This document shows positions 38,270 to 53,200 of a stretch of DNA of 64,000 nt, piece after piece (positions within the stretch are counted from its first letter, which is position 1; every line of letters begins with the position of its first letter). A program made the translations under genes and the position numbers. The notes under the pieces were generated by a model. It saw only the letters and a list, made by a program, of their open reading frames with translations. It did not search any database and was not told the DNA's origin. The stretch comes from Puffinus mauretanicus (Eukaryota > Chordata > Aves > Procellariiformes > Procellariidae): the NCBI GenBank assembly GCA_023333565.1, contig JAJKFH010002906.1, positions 1,178,001 through 1,242,000 on the forward strand, given 5' to 3'.

Positions 38270-41200
38270 CTAGAAATTAAAAAAAGAGAGACAGACTTTA
38301 AAACAGACAGTCACCTTCACAAAAGAAGAAAAACACAAGAGGATGTTTTTCATCCACTTTAAAGAAATTGGAAGTGTCTTGCTATAACTGAGTTCATTGT
38401 TTAATTATTACTTATTGCCATTACTCATAACATACCAGTAAAGGTAGGTAGTAACATTTAAAACCAAGAAGTATGCTACCATTCAAGTCAAAATTAGTAT
38501 TACATTTTGTGGTATATAATCTTTTTTGGTTTAAATAAAAACTTTTATTTATTTGCTAAACCATAAGCCGTAGCTTGTAGTTTTACCAGTCAGTAAGCAC
38601 CAATAAGCCCAGTTTAAGTAAGTACTAAACACCAGCTTATGGAAGACTGTGCATTTCATGTTTTGAATATAACTCAGTTCACCATACACTTTCTTACCAA
38701 AAATCACCAAAAGCTGGAATTACTAATTATTATGCAATAACAGTACCAGGAATGTCTCTCAAATGCAATGCTCAGTTTCCAACCATTTCCAATGTAAAGC
38801 TGCTCAGAGGCCAGGATGTATGTATATATATTTATACACATACACACACACTGAGAAAAGTGCTTATTTCAGGTTTCACTATTTATAGCTACATTTCTCA
38901 GCATGAAATCTTGAACAGTCTGGATAAAGATAAATTAAGTTTTACCTACAGTGCTAAAAACCACCTTCTTGGGAATGTGTATTCACTTCTTCCCCCTTCC
39001 CCCTATTCTGCTGTCAGCAGGTGCATCCCTAAACATTGTATGCCAATCAAGTACTATTATTAGAAGACAGCTGCCAAACAGGATGCCTGTCTATTTTCCT
39101 ACATCTGCTTTTTGAGAACCCCTCTTCCCTCAAGATACAACTGCACCACCTAACCTTCCAAAAATTCTCAAGTATTTGCTGGGATGGAGTTTTCATTAAG
39201 GAGATTGAGACAGAAAGAGTGTGTATGAATATGTGGATAACCTCCTAATGACCAAAATCCAAGCTTTCTTCACTCTGAAGATTTAAGAATGACAAGTAAT
39301 TTGTTCTTGCTGTTGAACTGTGTCTCCTCCTGATTTCCAGATGGCTCAGTAGAACCCATTTTTACACTTTTATTAGGCACATGAAAGAGTGCTAAATATG
39401 AAGTAAGAAGCAAGCGCCCATGGGAACAAGATGTCAACATTCAGAAACTGAAAAGGAAAATAACTGCCCCAAGTTTTGCCATTGGTTAAGACCGATATCT
39501 GCAATACTCACCCCAATACAATTCCTAGTTCTTTTACATGTACTCTTGTATGTCCTCGCAGATATTCTGAAAGCATTTTGCTTTTGAGATACATCTCTTG
39601 CAGTCTATCCTCAAGATGCATTATGCACTGTAAACACAGACCAAAAACCTCAGAATGGCTTTAGCAATCACATGCAAATTTTACAGAAATGTAAGCATAT
39701 AATTTTAGCTTCTATCTTAGCTAGAAGATCTTTCAAACTACATCTCCACTCCAAAATCCAGAAAAGGCAATTGGTTTTGTTACAGCTCTGCTAGCAACAT
39801 TAAAACGTTGGATAACTTTTGGATAGTCCCCTCAAAGGGGAACCCCCTCAACGAACTGGGGCATTCCAGCTTTCTTGAGCAGTAAGTTTGTTGCACAAAC
39901 TGCACATCCATTTCCCACTCAAGTCAGCCACAGTGTTTCTGCTGACTTAAATAGTTTTAACCAGGTTCGAAGACACTCAAGACGTCTTACTAAGAATCAA
40001 ACTAGAATACTTGGATCAAGATGCCTTTGTTATGAGTCAGTACTATTTTTTCTGAAAGACTCAGTCTAGACAATAATTCCTAAAATTAGCACTTTTTAGC
40101 TCTAGGGATCTGCCATCCAAGAAGCTAAGACTCAAGAAGTGGAAGACACCATTATCATCTTTGTCATAAAATTGTAACTCTTTTGCTCAGTACTTTACTG
40201 GAGAAGCTAGGTTACGAATCCTTTGTAGGCATTTGTTTTTATTAGTCCTAGGTACTTCTAGTTTTAAATTGCTTAAACATCTGACGCTGTTTCCCAAAAG
40301 GTAATAGTTCAAGTTGAAATTCCAATTTAATCACTCCCCTTTTCTTTCAGCAGTGGCATGCTAGAAATGTGTATTATTTTTAAATACAGTCATGTGATGC
40401 ATGGTAATTTCTCATACACTAACTGCAGGAGAGCAGATGAACCTTAGCTTCAAAAAGGGAGAGGAGTTTTTTTGGTAAGACAAGGTCAGTAGGTAGGATG
40501 TCTTCACAAGGTGAGTAGGTAGGATGTCTTATCAGGTATTTTGTTCTGGGACAAAAGGTATATTCAATTTGTTATATTCCTTCTTTCCACAGGGATGACC
40601 ACTTCAAAAAAGTTAAATTAGTTCAGCTCTCCAAACTCCGGGAGATGAAAGCAGGAAGCGCATGCAGAACCTCACATTATCAAGCGTATAATCATCCGGC
40701 AGGCGTAGACAGCAATTAGAAACAGTAGCAGCAAGTAGCTTCAGGCCATCGTCCAATGTACTTTTCAAGTTGAATGAAAACCATAAATATTAGAAATGAG
40801 ATCCTGTGAAACCAGTTTTGCTAATTAAAAAAATAATGAGCAAAGAAAAAGACTCGTGCTTGTAGGTAGCCTACCATGTATTTTTCTGATGGTCTGAAGC
40901 AAGATTTTTAATGATTCTCTGAGCTTATATCAGGTCTTAATCATGGAAGATAAAGAGGCATTTTTAAAAAAATGTGTTACATAGTCGTAGAATAAGCTAA
41001 CCGTGACCAGTGGAGGAAAGGCAAAAGCTTTTTGAGAGTAGTTTGATCTATTTGATTCAAGCAAGTTTCCACTCAAGTCATTATAATCATAACACTTCTG
41101 ATTCTAGCCAAAAGGAAACATTCTTATCTTTTCCATTACAGGTAACACTAATGCAAAAACCCTATGAGCACTTCCTCAGTGGTTCAGGGGAGCATGCAGC

Positions 41201-44200
41201 TGATTCACGAAGTAGCTGTTCAATATATTTCAATTCCAGTACTCATGCTAAAGGATTATGGATTTTTTTTTTTTTTTTTAAGTTGTGAGGGAGCAAGTAA
41301 GGAAGAATCCCACATTATTCTAAGAGAGATTCTTTACATAAGATTATCTGCTCCTCCTGAATACCAGCAAAGAATCAAAAGACATTTTCCTCGTAAGCTC
41401 AGTACATGAATCCATTTTGTTCAAAATGTCCACGTTAAGCGAGGTACCAAAGTCTGGGTTTTTTTTTTTTTATATTAGCTTCCTCCGCAGCTTTTCTTAT
41501 TGACTAAACAGAAAAAAAAATGTCAAGTCACTTCAAAAATTAGAATAGTAGCTTAAAATTAGTTTAAAGATGCAGATAAAACTTTTGACATATTGTTGAC
41601 ATGCAGCAGCTGCAACTATCACTTCCCTCTCACCCTGGCATACTGCAAAGCTCTCTGCAGTACAGCTACTAGTCTGAAGTGCCCCAACAAAGATACCACC
41701 ACTTGCCTTTCCTCCGTCTCAAGCTGGGTTTTATTTTTTGTTGTACCACAAAAAACCAAAAAGCTTATTCATCTGAACAGTAACTGCATGTAAAGAAATA
41801 CACACTCATAAAGGAAACTTCAAACATACTGCATTATGCTCATCTCTGATCCATATTAGTATATACGTTTTTGTCAAAATTTAAATCAATAGAATCACTA
41901 CAATAAAAAAGTCACACTTCTCCCCCTAGAGTTTAGTGAAACACTTGACTTCCATGCACCCCTGTTTATGTTTTAGCAAAGAGCTGTAAAATCCACTAAC
42001 AGAAGGATCAAAGTATCTCTAACATGGATTATAGAGAATTTACAAACTACTAGCACTGTCATTTCATTGTTCCTTTTTGTAAGAAAAAGGAAATAAAAAC
42101 ACCCTGGAAAAACATTTCACCTCCAAAACCCCCCACACCACTCAAAGCATACAGAAATTGCATATACAAACCCCAAGGCAGCATTGGAAAGAACACTTCA
42201 GTTGCAGAATCAACTATTCAGTTTAGAAATGCTAGAATTCAAGGTGTTACTGTGCAAGTGTTAGGATGTAATTTTAATCAAAGTTGCATATTTTTCAATG
42301 CCCAGAAGAATCCAGAGACAATATTGACAATGTACCCACATATTTTGCCTAGCACTTGACTTCAAGAACTTGGCATAATTAATACCACTAATTTTATCCA
42401 AAACAGTGCTGACTAATACTATTTACAGCTGTTAGTGTTTAGCTCTATCCTCCTCTTCCATCTACTAGCATCTACATCTCATTACACAGGCTTCCTACAA
42501 AATTTCTGAAGGCTATCTGCTGAAGAACAAATCAATTCTGTTTATTGAAAAAGGAATGACTACTGAAGAAAACACCCTATCTTCCCCAATCTACAATCGT
42601 GCATTAAAAATTGTATTATAATTTTCACTGTCAGACTTGTAGGTAATTTTGTTGTAATCAGCAAAACCAGCATTACTGATTTGCTCTGATAAACTCCGCT
42701 ACTAATGAGGACAGGAAAGGATGCTATGGGATAGGGAATATGCTATATGACAAAGTAACATCCCCTGCTGCAACCCACCCACCCCCAGGTGTTTCCAGGT
42801 TTCAGTCGCCTCCCAGCAATCCTATGGAGACATCGGCAAGGCTACCCGACTCAGCACTTGCTGACAGGGTTGGCTGAAATATGCCTAGAACAGAAGGGTC
42901 AAGTAAACGCACACTGACACAATTATTTGGGGAGGAGAGAGAAGAGGCATCCACTGCAAGGGGTTGGATAGAAAGCCCAAGAATATGAAGTTGTATGCTA
43001 GAAACAGGCTTGGATAGATAGAAGCTTCAACAACATTGAAGAGAAGTGTGGAAATTACACAAACAAAAAAATAAAAGCCAAATCATAAACACATGAGGAC
43101 CATACTAAAACTGCCTAAACAACTTGAGTTTTGGCATATGTATTTTGGAGTAGTTAACTTTAATCTGATCTACTACTAGATGTAAATTACAGATGAAACA
43201 GTATCTGTTACTGGACTGTAGCATGCATTCTTTCAAATATGTTGTACCAACTCTGCATTATTTCAGGTATTAGTTCACTGGTATAGCAATGCAGTGTACA
43301 AAACTCTGCATTTGCTATCTAAGATAAGCAATTTTCATTAGCTTTAGTCTTCAGTAAAGAAATACTTACAAAGTCAGCTGGGACGTTGAGTTTGTAAAGC
43401 TGTAAAATAGACTGCAATAAACTGGACACTTGACTTGAAACCAAAACATCCTTGCCTAACTTCATATTGTCCATCATCTTTCTCTGGCTTGTAGCTACTT
43501 GCACGTTCCATTTATCTGTGTCTGCAATAATGCAGACAGCTTCTGCTATGGGCTCATCTAGCACTGGATGCTGCAACAGATACAAAATACAAACATTATG
43601 TGACACTTTCATATACATTTCCACAACTTAGTTTGAGGTTCCACTTTTATTCACACTGAGGCAGGGAATAAGAAAGTGGTACAATGAATGGTTTTGTCCA
43701 GTAGGAAACCGAAGGCATCTCAAAAATGACAAGGAATACCAACCTCAGTGACAGAGTTTACATTCAGCAACACCGGGTCAGGTAAGTCTTAAGTGCCAAT
43801 TTGATCAAGGCATTTAATTTTGTTTAATTAGTGCTTCAAAATCACTACGCCAATATAATTTTCTTCAAGTATTCCACCACCTTCCCCGAAAAGATAATTT
43901 TCTTCCAAAATGAAAAGAGAAATAATTATACTGATCCAGTGATGATGAAAGTATATTTCATGTTTCAGAGATATGTGAGGGAGATTTCACTGTGCACAAT
44001 CAAGGCAAGGTATGCATGAAGAGACAGTGTCGTATTAGACGAATCTGATGTTATTTAAAATAGTTACGTACACACACATCACTGTTTCGGATAGTACATG
44101 AACTCATTCCAGCAGGATGATTCTTAATTGCTATAGAGAGAAGCTGTTGACAATTACTAGATAAACATTTAAAATTGCATTACAAGATCACAGTTACTTT

Positions 44201-47200
44201 AGTGAAAGGTTAGTTATAAATTAATTATATAATTTAGGAGTACCTAAAGTAGAGTAAGAACATGGCAAAGTTCTTACCTACAGACGACAACTACTTTTTG
44301 TAGTCAGTCATTTCTGCTACTGTCTAGTATAACACAGACCTCCACAAGACTTTATCTCCCTTGCAACACACGCCACGAAGTGGAAAAATAATGTTTCAAC
44401 TTGCACATAATTTTTATGAAATATAGATAATTCTGTCTGCTATTGTGACTGAAGAAAAGCAGTTTGACTTTTTTTTTCCTTGTTTGTAACTTGAAGTTGC
44501 AAACAATTTTGCTTGTGTTTATCTTTGAAGACAAGACTCGAGAGAGTATAAAGGAAAGCAAATGTGATTCTTGTGTGAACAGGCTTTGCACACAATGAAT
44601 TAAGGGCTTACATCTTTCAAGAAGGAAGACATGTCAGGTGTGGCTGTTAAGAACAGGGAAGTAGAAAGAAATAGGACCTATTCAGAAGACCTGCTTCTGT
44701 AGGTCTCAGTAATATCACAACTCTTACTATGACTCAGAACAGTACTTTAACTCACGTGCATTGCATGAAGTAGGTCTGCTAGTAGACACTGCTTGAGTTT
44801 TTCATCATTATTTATTCCATGTAGCACTAGATCAGGTATATACGTATGACAGTAACCACCTAGAAGTGATCTTCCAAAATTTTTCACGCATTGACTGCTG
44901 ATTGTATTTGACCTGAAATACAAAAAATACAAAGCAGGTAAGATTCTTGCTTGACAGACTACATTCAGATTTTGAATGAATGCTATGTTTGGTTTATCCC
45001 CCGTGCTTCTACTGCAAACATTAACCAACAAATGTACTTAAAATACAATAAACCAATTACTGGTGCTCTTTGAAACAAGGATTTTAAAAGCTGAACTTTA
45101 ACAATGTATTGGTTCCTTCAAATTTATGAAAAGGCAAATCTAAATGTATTAGAGCTTGTGGTATATATGAGCTCCCTGTTCTGCAGCTAACAGGTTTGCT
45201 AAATTTGAGTTTTCTCAAACTCAGCCCAACAGGCAAATTCTTTCTAGCTACCCACCTTAAGCACCAGCAAGCTCCATGTGCACCTGTAAAGCTCAAAAGT
45301 TTTCAAATAGGACACCCTTATTTATTTCAAATCTGTCTTTAATTTGTCAAATATGTCAAATCTAAACAGTTATCAGTTGAAGCAAAGCTGACGTTTTGCT
45401 TGTCCTCAGGCATTCTGTCTACAAGTCTACATCAAATGTTTCAGGCAGTTTACATAAAAAAAGTTTGATCACTTTTTATTAGACATTCAAAGAACACCTT
45501 TGTCAGAAAACTTCAATACCTAAACCTGCTCGGTCTTGGTTTTTTTTTTGCCAAGTCTGGTTACAAGAATCCTAACCACACCAATAGTGTCTGTTATGGA
45601 TTTGTTTGCAAGGAACTTAGTCGAGATCCCAGAGAATTTCAGACTTGAAACCCTGAACATCTCTAAAATAGCAACAGCTTTTGACTCCATTTAGTTCTAA
45701 ATTAATTTAAACTTATTTACCTTGGTAAAGGAAGTTCCACTTCTGCAAACTCTTCAAGTCTTTTGCTGACATTATCATGATGCACTTCGTCAGGGATACA
45801 ACAATCACCTTCTTCATCACTGGCTCCAAGAGCACTGTCTGAACTCTCGTTCCTTGGAATGTCCCCTTCGACTCTGAAGGGGATTTTCCTTCCAGCATCC
45901 CCATAGGGGACATCTTTAGCACCTACTTTAGGAGAATCCTGTTTGACAGTAGAACCTACTTCTACGCAGTTCTCCAGATTGCCAGAGCATAAAGTTCTAG
46001 TTTCTTTCAGACTTGGCAATTTTACAGTTTCTATGTTATGTGTGGGCAAAAGTGGTTCACTAGATACTGTGTTCACTAAATTAATTTCAGTTTCTTTACT
46101 TTCCATATGTTGGTTATTAAGTATACTCTCCTTCCCCTCACAAGGTGGGATTTGTGCATAACAAACATTATGTTTACTGAAGGGTTTAAAGGCAGCTTCA
46201 CAACTTTCTTTTTGATTCTGGCAAGCATCCACAGTCAGATTTGTGGAACTTGAGGCACAATGTATCACCTCTGGATTTTTTCTGAATGCCTTCAGATTTT
46301 CTTCCATTTCTCTTCTATGAGTTTCTAAGTCTGACTCCGGTGACGCAGAACTTCCAATCTGAAAGGTGACCTTTTCTAAGTGTGAACTCCTGTGGCCAGA
46401 CCTTTCAGGACAAGGTAAGGCAGATGACCTACTATACAATTGCTTTTCCACTTTTCTATCATTCTGGTTCTTGTTGTTCTTCATATCCATTAAACCCTCC
46501 AACTTAGATGGCTCTTCAAAGTGGCAGGATACGATTCCTGTATCAGTGACAGTTCTTTTCCTACCATCAGCGGCTCCTTTATGGAAACTTCTAGTTAGAC
46601 AGTCAACAGATGCTTCAGAGTTCTCACTGGCCTTTCCTATTGCTTCTCTCTTTTCTTTTGAAGAGGTTGGGACAGCATGAGTGCTTTCTGGGTCATGTAC
46701 CCACTCTGCAATACCATTGCTCTTACTTCCATCATTCTTTGGAGGTAGGATTGGAGGCACAAGAGCAGGTTCATTTTTAACAGTGACAACCACATAATCA
46801 GACTCCTCTACCTCTCCCTTTTCAAGTGCAGTTGTGATCTTGCTTCCATTTAGCACTTGCTCTCCTTCTGCAGCCTTCTCACTCCATGTCAGCTGATTTT
46901 CCTGCAGCTCAGAGCACCGAATGAAATAAGTTAGAACATAGAGCAAGCGCTGCACCAACTCCTTGCGTTTTCCAACAATAACAGTTCGAGTCAGTCTAAC
47001 TGGAGAGCCTATGGCACCGTAGAGATCACCTATACAGGAAAACAAAAATTTCACGTGCTTATGTTTGGTTGTAATACAAGCTATACAGTTTAAATTCAAC
47101 ACATTTTGAAACAGCATTTACTATGGACAGAAATCAAATAGTTAACTTCTTTCACAGTAAGTTCATAAAAGTTTAAAACAAAGAATAACAAAAGAAGTCC

Positions 47201-50200
47201 CCTAGCACGTCTTATACCTGGCTTATGTCCAGAAGGGTTTTGGTGTTTTTGTGAGGGATTAGCTGCTATTACTCTGTTTCTCTCTGTTCAAAGCCACTAA
47301 GGTTTTTATTTACATGATGCTTACAAGATATTATCACTTGGAAATTGACACAACAGGGAGTGAAGAGGAATATAGATCCAGCTAAACTCTGAAGCCAGCT
47401 ATACTATTTTCCTACTCATTTTCTTTCACATCAAAGTTATTCTGTTTTATTGCAGTCACTTTTCCTGCTAAACATAGGAATTTTCATACAGATAAAATCT
47501 AAACTATATTTTTCAGGACTAAGATAGCAAAAAAGCAAAAAGAATTCAATATTAGCTTAAGGTTCTGAAAAAAGAGGCATGTAACTACCTTACTGGGCAA
47601 GGTACATGCACTTTTATGTACTTGGAGTCAACCTCACTAATATGAGCATTTGTCTTTGGCAGGGTGTGGCAGAGAACTAGAAAATATATTCACTACTTAA
47701 AATACAACTGTAATATGAAAGGTAGGTAGTACATCATAATCTGAGTCCCCCCAAGAACTGCTTATTTGCTAGCTCATTTATCCTGAAGAACTGCTTTTTT
47801 AACAGAACTAAGGTCATACATATCCTACTTTCAACATATTTGTTTGGGAGAGTGGTAACTATCTTCCAGCTGCCTATAATCCTCTATCAGCTGAAGCGTT
47901 TCTACTCCAAAGTTCTGGGAGAAGTAAACATAGATAGCCAATAAGGGAACATTCACATGCTCTATCAGACAAAGATGGGTTAACACAAGAAATGTCTATT
48001 ACCAGGTTGAGTTAATCCAGTTGCCTTGACCTGACACCCATTAGAGAACAGCCACTAAGTTGTCTTTGCCTAACCAAACTGTGGCTGGTATCATCAGCAG
48101 ATGGGAGACAACCAACCAAAAGCTCAATTTTCTTTAGCCACTGTAAGTGCTCACCTTGAAAGCAGGCTTCTCTGGCTTGAGGCTTTATCAGCTACCTGCT
48201 AATCTACCAGATTGTTTTAGGTGCTAAGCCCTGGTGTAGGGCTGCTCATACGTTCTGGACCAAGTTTGCCACCAGGATTTTGTACAAGACCTCAAGGAGC
48301 AATACTAAATGAGAGGTGTAATAAAAGCTTCAGGAAGTTTTCTACCAAGGGCAAGGGGATCTCTGGTTTCAAAATGAGGAGACTAAAACAGCAAACGCCC
48401 CCCCCCCCAAATCCCAACCAAACAACACATTTATGCCCAGCCTCCTATTCGCCATACAGAACATAAAACAAATAAGGCTCCTGACTCCATTCCTGCAAAA
48501 CAAGGATCAATGAGACAGTAATTCCCCTGCTCTCACTTACTGTCTCCCCTGCCAAGATCTGCCATTTCCCATGATGCCAGCGATGCACTGGAGAGGCTGC
48601 TGTGTGGTGGCATCAGCATGCTGTCTTCCCCGAGTTCAGAACACCCTTGCAACTAGCCCCATAGCCTAACAGGCCAGCAAATCATTCCTCAGTAATGGAA
48701 AGTGGGCTTCAGAATACTCAGCTGGAATTAACCTCAATGCCTGGTGGGCCACAAGCACTAGCAATTTGGAAAGGAAACGGGAAGATATCTTTTTACTTTC
48801 GAGTTGAGCACAGTTGCTATGGAAATCAGATTCAGGCTTCATGTTCATTTGCACAATTGACTTATATAAAACCATTACTAATAAGACAGTACAAAAAGTC
48901 AAAATTGTGGTCTTCAAAACATACTAATGCCTGCTATTAAGACCATTAGATTGAAGCTGATCTTTAAGAGACAGTATTATGTCTTCCTAACAGTGGTACT
49001 TACAGTTGTATCAGTAAGTAATTGTAATTGATATGTAATGAGAAGATAGGTCTGAAGGTGGAAAGACAGGTACATCAAAATCGTTTCCTTAACAGAAAGT
49101 CATTTCCATTTTAAAGCACTAAGCCCCATGATTTTTTATTTTTCCCTCCCTCTTTCTAAAGAAGGAGACCAGCAGAGGGCAACATTTTACTTTCATTATC
49201 AGTTACTGCAACCACCAAATAATGGCTTTTGGGCTTTATTAAGAACGAAACAAAACCAGACAGCATTCTGAGTTCAGGCACAGAGAACTTGGCGAGGCCA
49301 ATGCTGGTAGCAACATACAGCCTGGGAAGGCAGGAAGAGAAACAGAATTCTGACTAGTCACCAGTGGTAGCTCCTGGGAGTGACCACGAGAGCTACTGCC
49401 GATCTTACGCCTCCAGTCCAGCTGGTTTTTATAACCCCAGGCCTGGCTCCATCCGCAACATCCTGAGCAAGCTTCTATTTTCCCCTCCAAGTCTAATCCA
49501 TTACTCCTCTGCATAACGTTTTAAAGACATCCTAAACCAGGAAACACTTCTACTACAACTACACGGCCAAGGTAGCAATTCTCAGTTTCATAAAGGTTGC
49601 TGAGAATAACAAACATAACTGAGACAATTAGCAAGAAACACAACCAGTAGCACAGTGTAAAAGTCGCATTATTGCTTTAGTGTGCATGTGTGTTATTTTA
49701 CATGGCAATATAGTATATCAGTTAAAGTTAAGGCCGATATGATATCAGACTCACAGCTGCTGCCAAGAAGAGGAGGAATTTTCAAGGATTTACCACTGGC
49801 AGTGTTATTCACTCAGCTCTCACTCACCTACTCATTTGACAGCAGTTATTTAATCCCCTGTATCAAGACAGCTTATAAGCTATAAAATATTTGTCAGAGA
49901 ACAGCCTAAGGAGCTGGGCATAGAAAGAAAACCTTGGCCCAAGCCCACTCACGTAACTGTGAATGAATGGATGTACTGCCAGTTGCCAAACTTCTACTCT
50001 GTTGTCTTGGTGTTCATCCCAGCTCTGTGAGAAAGAGATAAAAGGAGGTAGCCAGGGCAGTTTCAACTACAAAGGGCCTCCAAGGCCCAGAGAACTCCCC
50101 TCAATCCAGTCTGTTCCCTCTTGATCTTCCCAAACTGCTCAGATTGTTCACAGCACTTGCACCGTCTTAATACTTCTATACCAATTTACTTAACCAGGCA

Positions 50201-53200
50201 GTGTAACAGAGGATGACAACAAGGGACCAAGGAAAAAAGCAGAGCACTTAGGCTACGCAAAGAGGCCTCCAAATGCTCTGTTAACCAGGCACAAGACATC
50301 TGTTGGTAGCTCTGCCCAGCTTACAGCAAGGCAAATCAGCAAATGGGATCTGGATCACAAGTAGCTCTTAGAGAAGAGGAGTGGATGCAGGAAGGTGCTA
50401 GTTACAGAGAAGTCTGAAGCTTTCCATTTCCTACTGACCAAGCTGTGCCCAGAGAGGGTTATATGGATGCGATTTTGCCAGCATGTTCACAGACTGTGAT
50501 GTGCGCTTCTCAGAGAAGGCCTTTACGGGAGGATGGTCAACCGGCATTACTGTTGGGACCCAAGCCAGATGATATGTCAGCACCGCAGTTAACAAAGCAG
50601 CAAAGAACCTAGGAAAAAGAAAATGACCAAAGTAACACCAGCAAAAGAATATCCCATTAAGTGCTTTAACATATCCACATGCACTGGGAAGCACACAAGC
50701 TTTTTTTATGAAAGAGGGGGTGGGGGAAGCTTACTGATTTTTGTTGATCTGTTCTATCAGAAATGTAAATTCTTTAAGAAAACGCTGGCATAGCTGATTC
50801 TTTTCCAATGTGCTGGACATCATATTAAGCCACACAGGCTCTGCAATCCTTGGAACAGAATATAGGTTCCAGATGGTAACTCTGCTCAAAGAAAATTCCC
50901 AAAAAGTAAGTGTTAACATGCACATTTCAATCTTGCAAATACAAGTAGCCCCTTTCCTCTTCTATTGTCCATTGATTTTTATTTGTTTATTTTCTGTAAG
51001 ATCTAGGAGACTAAACAAACTGGAAGAGTTTTCCAGACACACTAATCTGTTTAATTCGGTGTACCAGTGACTTAGTGTCTTCATATGAATTATATATTTG
51101 TCTTCCCTTTCTTGCATTCCCCTGTGTATTTGTGTTCAGAGAAACAATTCAGAAATCATTTTGAGGGGGGATAGAACCCATTCTATCCATTGCAGTGATT
51201 CAATTCCACATTCCAGACATTACAGAAACTCCATCCCACCAAAGCCTTGTCTCTCTCTCTCCTGGGCTGCCTTTCTTGGCCTCTGGCCATTCCTTCCTCT
51301 CTCAGGTACCAAAAAGAAAGCCTTTGATAGCAACATTCTTGTCAGTAACACTGTTCAGTATCTATGGCTAGGAGGAGACAACTCGTCTACCTGAATACAA
51401 CAATCAATCCACTCGTCTGCACAGGCATCAGCAGAAGCCAACTCTTGATGAGATCTTAAAGACTTTAGCTGACAGTCCCAGGTACAGGTGAGTGCAACTG
51501 AGCTACTTTTACTCTCATTCTGAAAATGGCTGAGCTGGTTTTGCTAAAGTTTTCTAAAAACATTTACCCAATACCCAACACAGAAAATTCATTCACACTA
51601 ACTTCAAGACTGGCTAAATTACAAGACCCTGCATTCAGTTGCTTATAATTGGAAGTGACAAATATCTTTAGAGGGGCATGAGAAGAGCTCTCCTTGTAAT
51701 TCAGAATTCCATCAACTCACCTGAATTCTCCCAGGGCATCCATGACACGGCTGATATAAACCTGCACTCTTTGGCTGGATTCTGCTATTTTTCTACATGA
51801 GATCATGGCCTTTATTAAGAGTTAAAGACACAAAACAGCTTCTTAAAGGATTCACATTCTTCATCTTTTTAAGCTTCATTAACATGTCAAAATAATTAAG
51901 ATCTAGCCCCAGTGCTATACAGCCACTCAGGACAGCAATAGCTGCCAACCTCCCTCCACCTCATGAGACACCAATCCCTAAGACTGGACATGGGGAGAGA
52001 AGAGAACATTTCTGAGAGAGTAAGGGGAAGACAGCAACAAACATTTTGTGTCTCTCTCTTAGTGACTGCATAAAAGGGTAGAATACCATCATTTCCACAG
52101 TCTCCAGGGAGTCAAGAAAACCTCAGCGTGAAATATGGTGAGACGGAAAGAAAAAGAAAAAACACCCATAGCATAAAACTCTCCATTCTCATTCTGACTA
52201 GAAAAGAAACGGCACCTCTTTTTCAGCAAATGCTCAATTCCTACATTGGGCTCTGGCTCAAGACTACATGTGTAAGGAGGGAGGGAAGCTTGAAACCACG
52301 CACTTTCTCCCACTCTTCATCTATCAGATTCTAGAATACTTCATTCTGTTTGACACTTATTTTTCCACATTAAGCCAAACTAGTATTCTGTACCTTTTCT
52401 ATTGCATATTTCAGCTTGTTCATGTGAGATTCAAAAAGAGGAAAGTGAGAGAAAAAGAAATCCTGGAAGTTTCTCTGTGCTTCTTCTTTTTCAGGCAGAG
52501 AAAAGATTATGCTGATTGCAATTTTCTTCCTCCGAACCATTGCAGGATTGGAGCTGCAGCTTTCATCAGCCATACTAAACATTTCTTCCGTGGACCTGTA
52601 AGACAGATGTGTTAGGACAGTTACCCGTGTACTGAGAGATAATTCATCTTCTATCCATATCTCCCTATATAGCAGAAGGTAATTAATTCTTAGGTGTCCT
52701 TTGACTTACTGCATAAGACTTTGCTGTCACCTGTCTTTGAACAGAGGATACCCAACATTTTGATGGATAAGACCTATGTTTGCTCAGACAGGAGGAAGGC
52801 AACGCCCAAAGAGGCTAGCTCCTAAAGTGGCATGAACACTTTCCTTTGAAACAGAGCTACTACAAAATCCCTTCTTCTGGATTTATCTTTAAGGGAGATT
52901 AAGAAAAGGGAATGGAGATGCAACACACAAAATCATTAGCAAAAAAGGCTAAAGGTAATTTCAGAGCTGTGAACTGCATCCAGCGCTCAAGCTCCTGCCT
53001 AGGTGCTCTTGAATCTGAACTGCTGCTCATGAGGGAAGTTGGGAAACATGCTACCTATACTGTTCCAGCATCTTAAGTTGGATGTTTTAAGGCACTTAAC
53101 CATGCAAAATAAAACTTTAAAAAAACTTTTAACTGAAGACGAAATGTCACCACTTAGTAATTACTGTGAAAACACAACCTTAACGCCTACAAATACATGT

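Noticed and set aside
38818..38851. TA/CA dinucleotide repeat
   Set aside because: Ordinary microsatellite in the last FNIP2 intron; no function suggested.
45717..47117. 466-codon ORF taken as a single-exon gene
   Set aside because: It is the FNIP2 central exon (45721-47029) plus intron read-through at both ends; the true borders follow from the splice sites and phases.
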